From: Mycobacterium sp. E2479
GTDB taxonomy: Bacteria > Actinomycetota > Actinomycetes > Mycobacteriales > Mycobacteriaceae
Assembly: GCF_001667925.1 (NCBI RefSeq)
Contig: NZ_LZJR01000129.1
Span: 1 to 64,000 of the forward strand
Reading direction: 5' to 3'
DNA length: 64,000 nucleotides
The position numbers and the translations under genes are program-made. How positions within the stretch are numbered: position 1 is the stretch's first letter; each line of letters begins with the position of its first letter. Positions 63,089 to 64,000 of this stretch are shown piece after piece. A model generated the notes under the pieces. That model had not been told where the DNA came from. It saw only the letters and a program-made list of their open reading frames with translations, and did no database searches.

Positions 63089-64000
63089 ATGGCCAGCAAC
63101 CTTGTCGCCACCGTGCCCGATCTGTCTGGAAAACTCGCAGTCATCACCGGGGCGAACAGCGGTCTGGGATTCGGGCTGGCTCGGCGACTTTCGGCAGCCG
63201 GCGCCGACGTCGTCATGGCCATCCGCAACCGCGCCAAGGGCGAGGCGGCGATCGACGAAATCCGCAGCACGGTTCCCGCGGCCAAGCTGACCATCAAACC
63301 CCTCGACTTGTCGTCGCTCGCCGCCGTCGCCGCGCTGGGTGAACAACTCAACACCGAGGGCCGTCCGATCGACATCCTGATCAACAACGCCGGTGTCATG
63401 ACGCCGCCGGAACGCGCCTGCACCGCCGACGGATTTGAATTGCAGTTCGGCAGCAATCATCTCGGGCACTTCGCGCTCACCGCCCACCTGCTGCCACTGC
63501 TGCGAGCCGCCCAGGGCGCGCGGGTGGTTTCGCTGAGCAGCCTGGCGGCGCGCCAAAGCGGCAAGATCCACTTCGACGACCCCCAATTCGAAAAGTCCTA
63601 CGCCGCCATGTCGGCATACGGTCAATCGAAGCTGGCGGTGTTGATGTTCGCCCTCGAGTTGGACCGGCGCAGCCGCGCGGCCGGGTGGGGCATCCTGTCC
63701 AACGCCGCACACCCCGGCCTGACCAAGACCAACCTGCAGATCGCCGGACCTTCGCACGGCCGCGAGAAGCCCGCGCTGATGGAGCGGTTGTACAAGGCGT
63801 CCTGGCGTTTCACGCCGTTCCTGTGGCAGGAGATCGACGAGGGGATTCTGCCGGCGCTGTACGCGGCCGCCGCGCCGCAGGCCGAAGGTGGCGCGTTCTA
63901 TGGGCCCCGCGGACCCTTCGAGGCCGCCGGCGGCGGGGTGGCTTTGGCCAAGGTGCCCAAGCGCGCACGCAACGAAGACGACTGCCGGCGACTGTGGGAG
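63089..64000 (+). CDS. Short-chain dehydrogenase, 3' end outside window
   Basis: 304 residues are visible, with no stop before the window ends. It is a retinol-dehydrogenase-like SDR (Rv2263-like): the cofactor motif is [17 protein letters not shown], then INNAGVM, and the catalytic Tyr/Lys pair in [10 protein letters not shown], with Ser in VVSLSSLAA. The start ATG 63089 has AAGGAG upstream. It lies 45 bp after the MBL gene and may share the mscR transcript. Substrate unknown. Confidence 0.9.
   Translation, partial: MASNLVATVPDLSGKLAVITGANSGLGFGLARRLSAAGADVVMAIRNRAKGEAAIDEIRSTVPAAKLTIKPLDLSSLAAVAALGEQLNTEGRPIDILINNAGVMTPPERACTADGFELQFGSNHLGHFALTAHLLPLLRAAQGARVVSLSSLAARQSGKIHFDDPQFEKSYAAMSAYGQSKLAVLMFALELDRRSRAAGWGILSNAAHPGLTKTNLQIAGPSHGREKPALMERLYKASWRFTPFLWQEIDEGILPALYAAAAPQAEGGAFYGPRGPFEAAGGGVALAKVPKRARNEDDCRRLWE

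Overview
The window is a GC-rich mycobacterial chromosome segment. Gene content and order follow the Mycobacterium tuberculosis H37Rv stretch Rv2215 to Rv2263. Rv numbers here are recalled from memory, not searched. Genes absent from that stretch of H37Rv, MIRU-type repeats and several extra oxidoreductases point to a non-tuberculous slow grower; I favour the M. avium complex without proof. I see no insertion sequence, prophage, CRISPR array or rRNA.

Layout. 1-5.1 kb: end of dlaT, an epimerase-like gene, lipB-lipA (lipoate for the 2-oxoacid dehydrogenase complexes) and two membrane proteins separated by a 53-bp tandem MIRU-like repeat. 5.2-13.5 kb: nitrogen block with glnA1 behind a well-matched GlnR box, and the leftward glnA2-glnE operon, which continues through overlapping codons into a hotdog thioesterase-like gene and an F420-type LLM oxidoreductase. 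13.7-17.4 kb: a DUF732 protein and two tandem exported serine hydrolases (the second is caeA/Hip1). 17.7-23 kb: panB, a secreted GH5-like hydrolase, a haemophore-like protein, a CYTH/CHAD protein and rnpB. 23-28.5 kb: accessory-looking metabolic block with a 2OG-Fe(II) oxygenase, a methyltransferase divergent from an XRE-cupin regulator, P450 plus ferredoxin joined by a MIRU-like unit, and a short aconitase. 28.5-37.2 kb: RNase H/phosphatase, zinc-ribbon, Nif3 and cobC operon; ptkA-ptpA-SURF1; cobD; MpaB-like and VOC genes. 37.2-41.7 kb: epoxide hydrolase, a peroxiredoxin fused to a DUF742 domain, tRNA-Val, ahpE, DUF3052 and a lipoprotein. 41.8-51.6 kb: aceE, mabR and the FAS-II operon fabD-acpM-kasA-kasB-accD6. 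51.7-64 kb: FAD monooxygenase, a Ser-Asp repeat protein, glpD1 with a TetR regulator divergent from an FAD oxidase and a lipid kinase, a DUF3145 operon, and mscR with a metallo-hydrolase and a partial SDR.

Much of the region feeds central carbon, lipoate, nitrogen and mycolic acid metabolism, and most operons use 1-8 bp stop/start overlaps. The most unusual item is the peroxiredoxin-DUF742 fusion at 38.4-39.4 kb. The best supported regulatory finding is the four-half-site GlnR box at 5233-5270.
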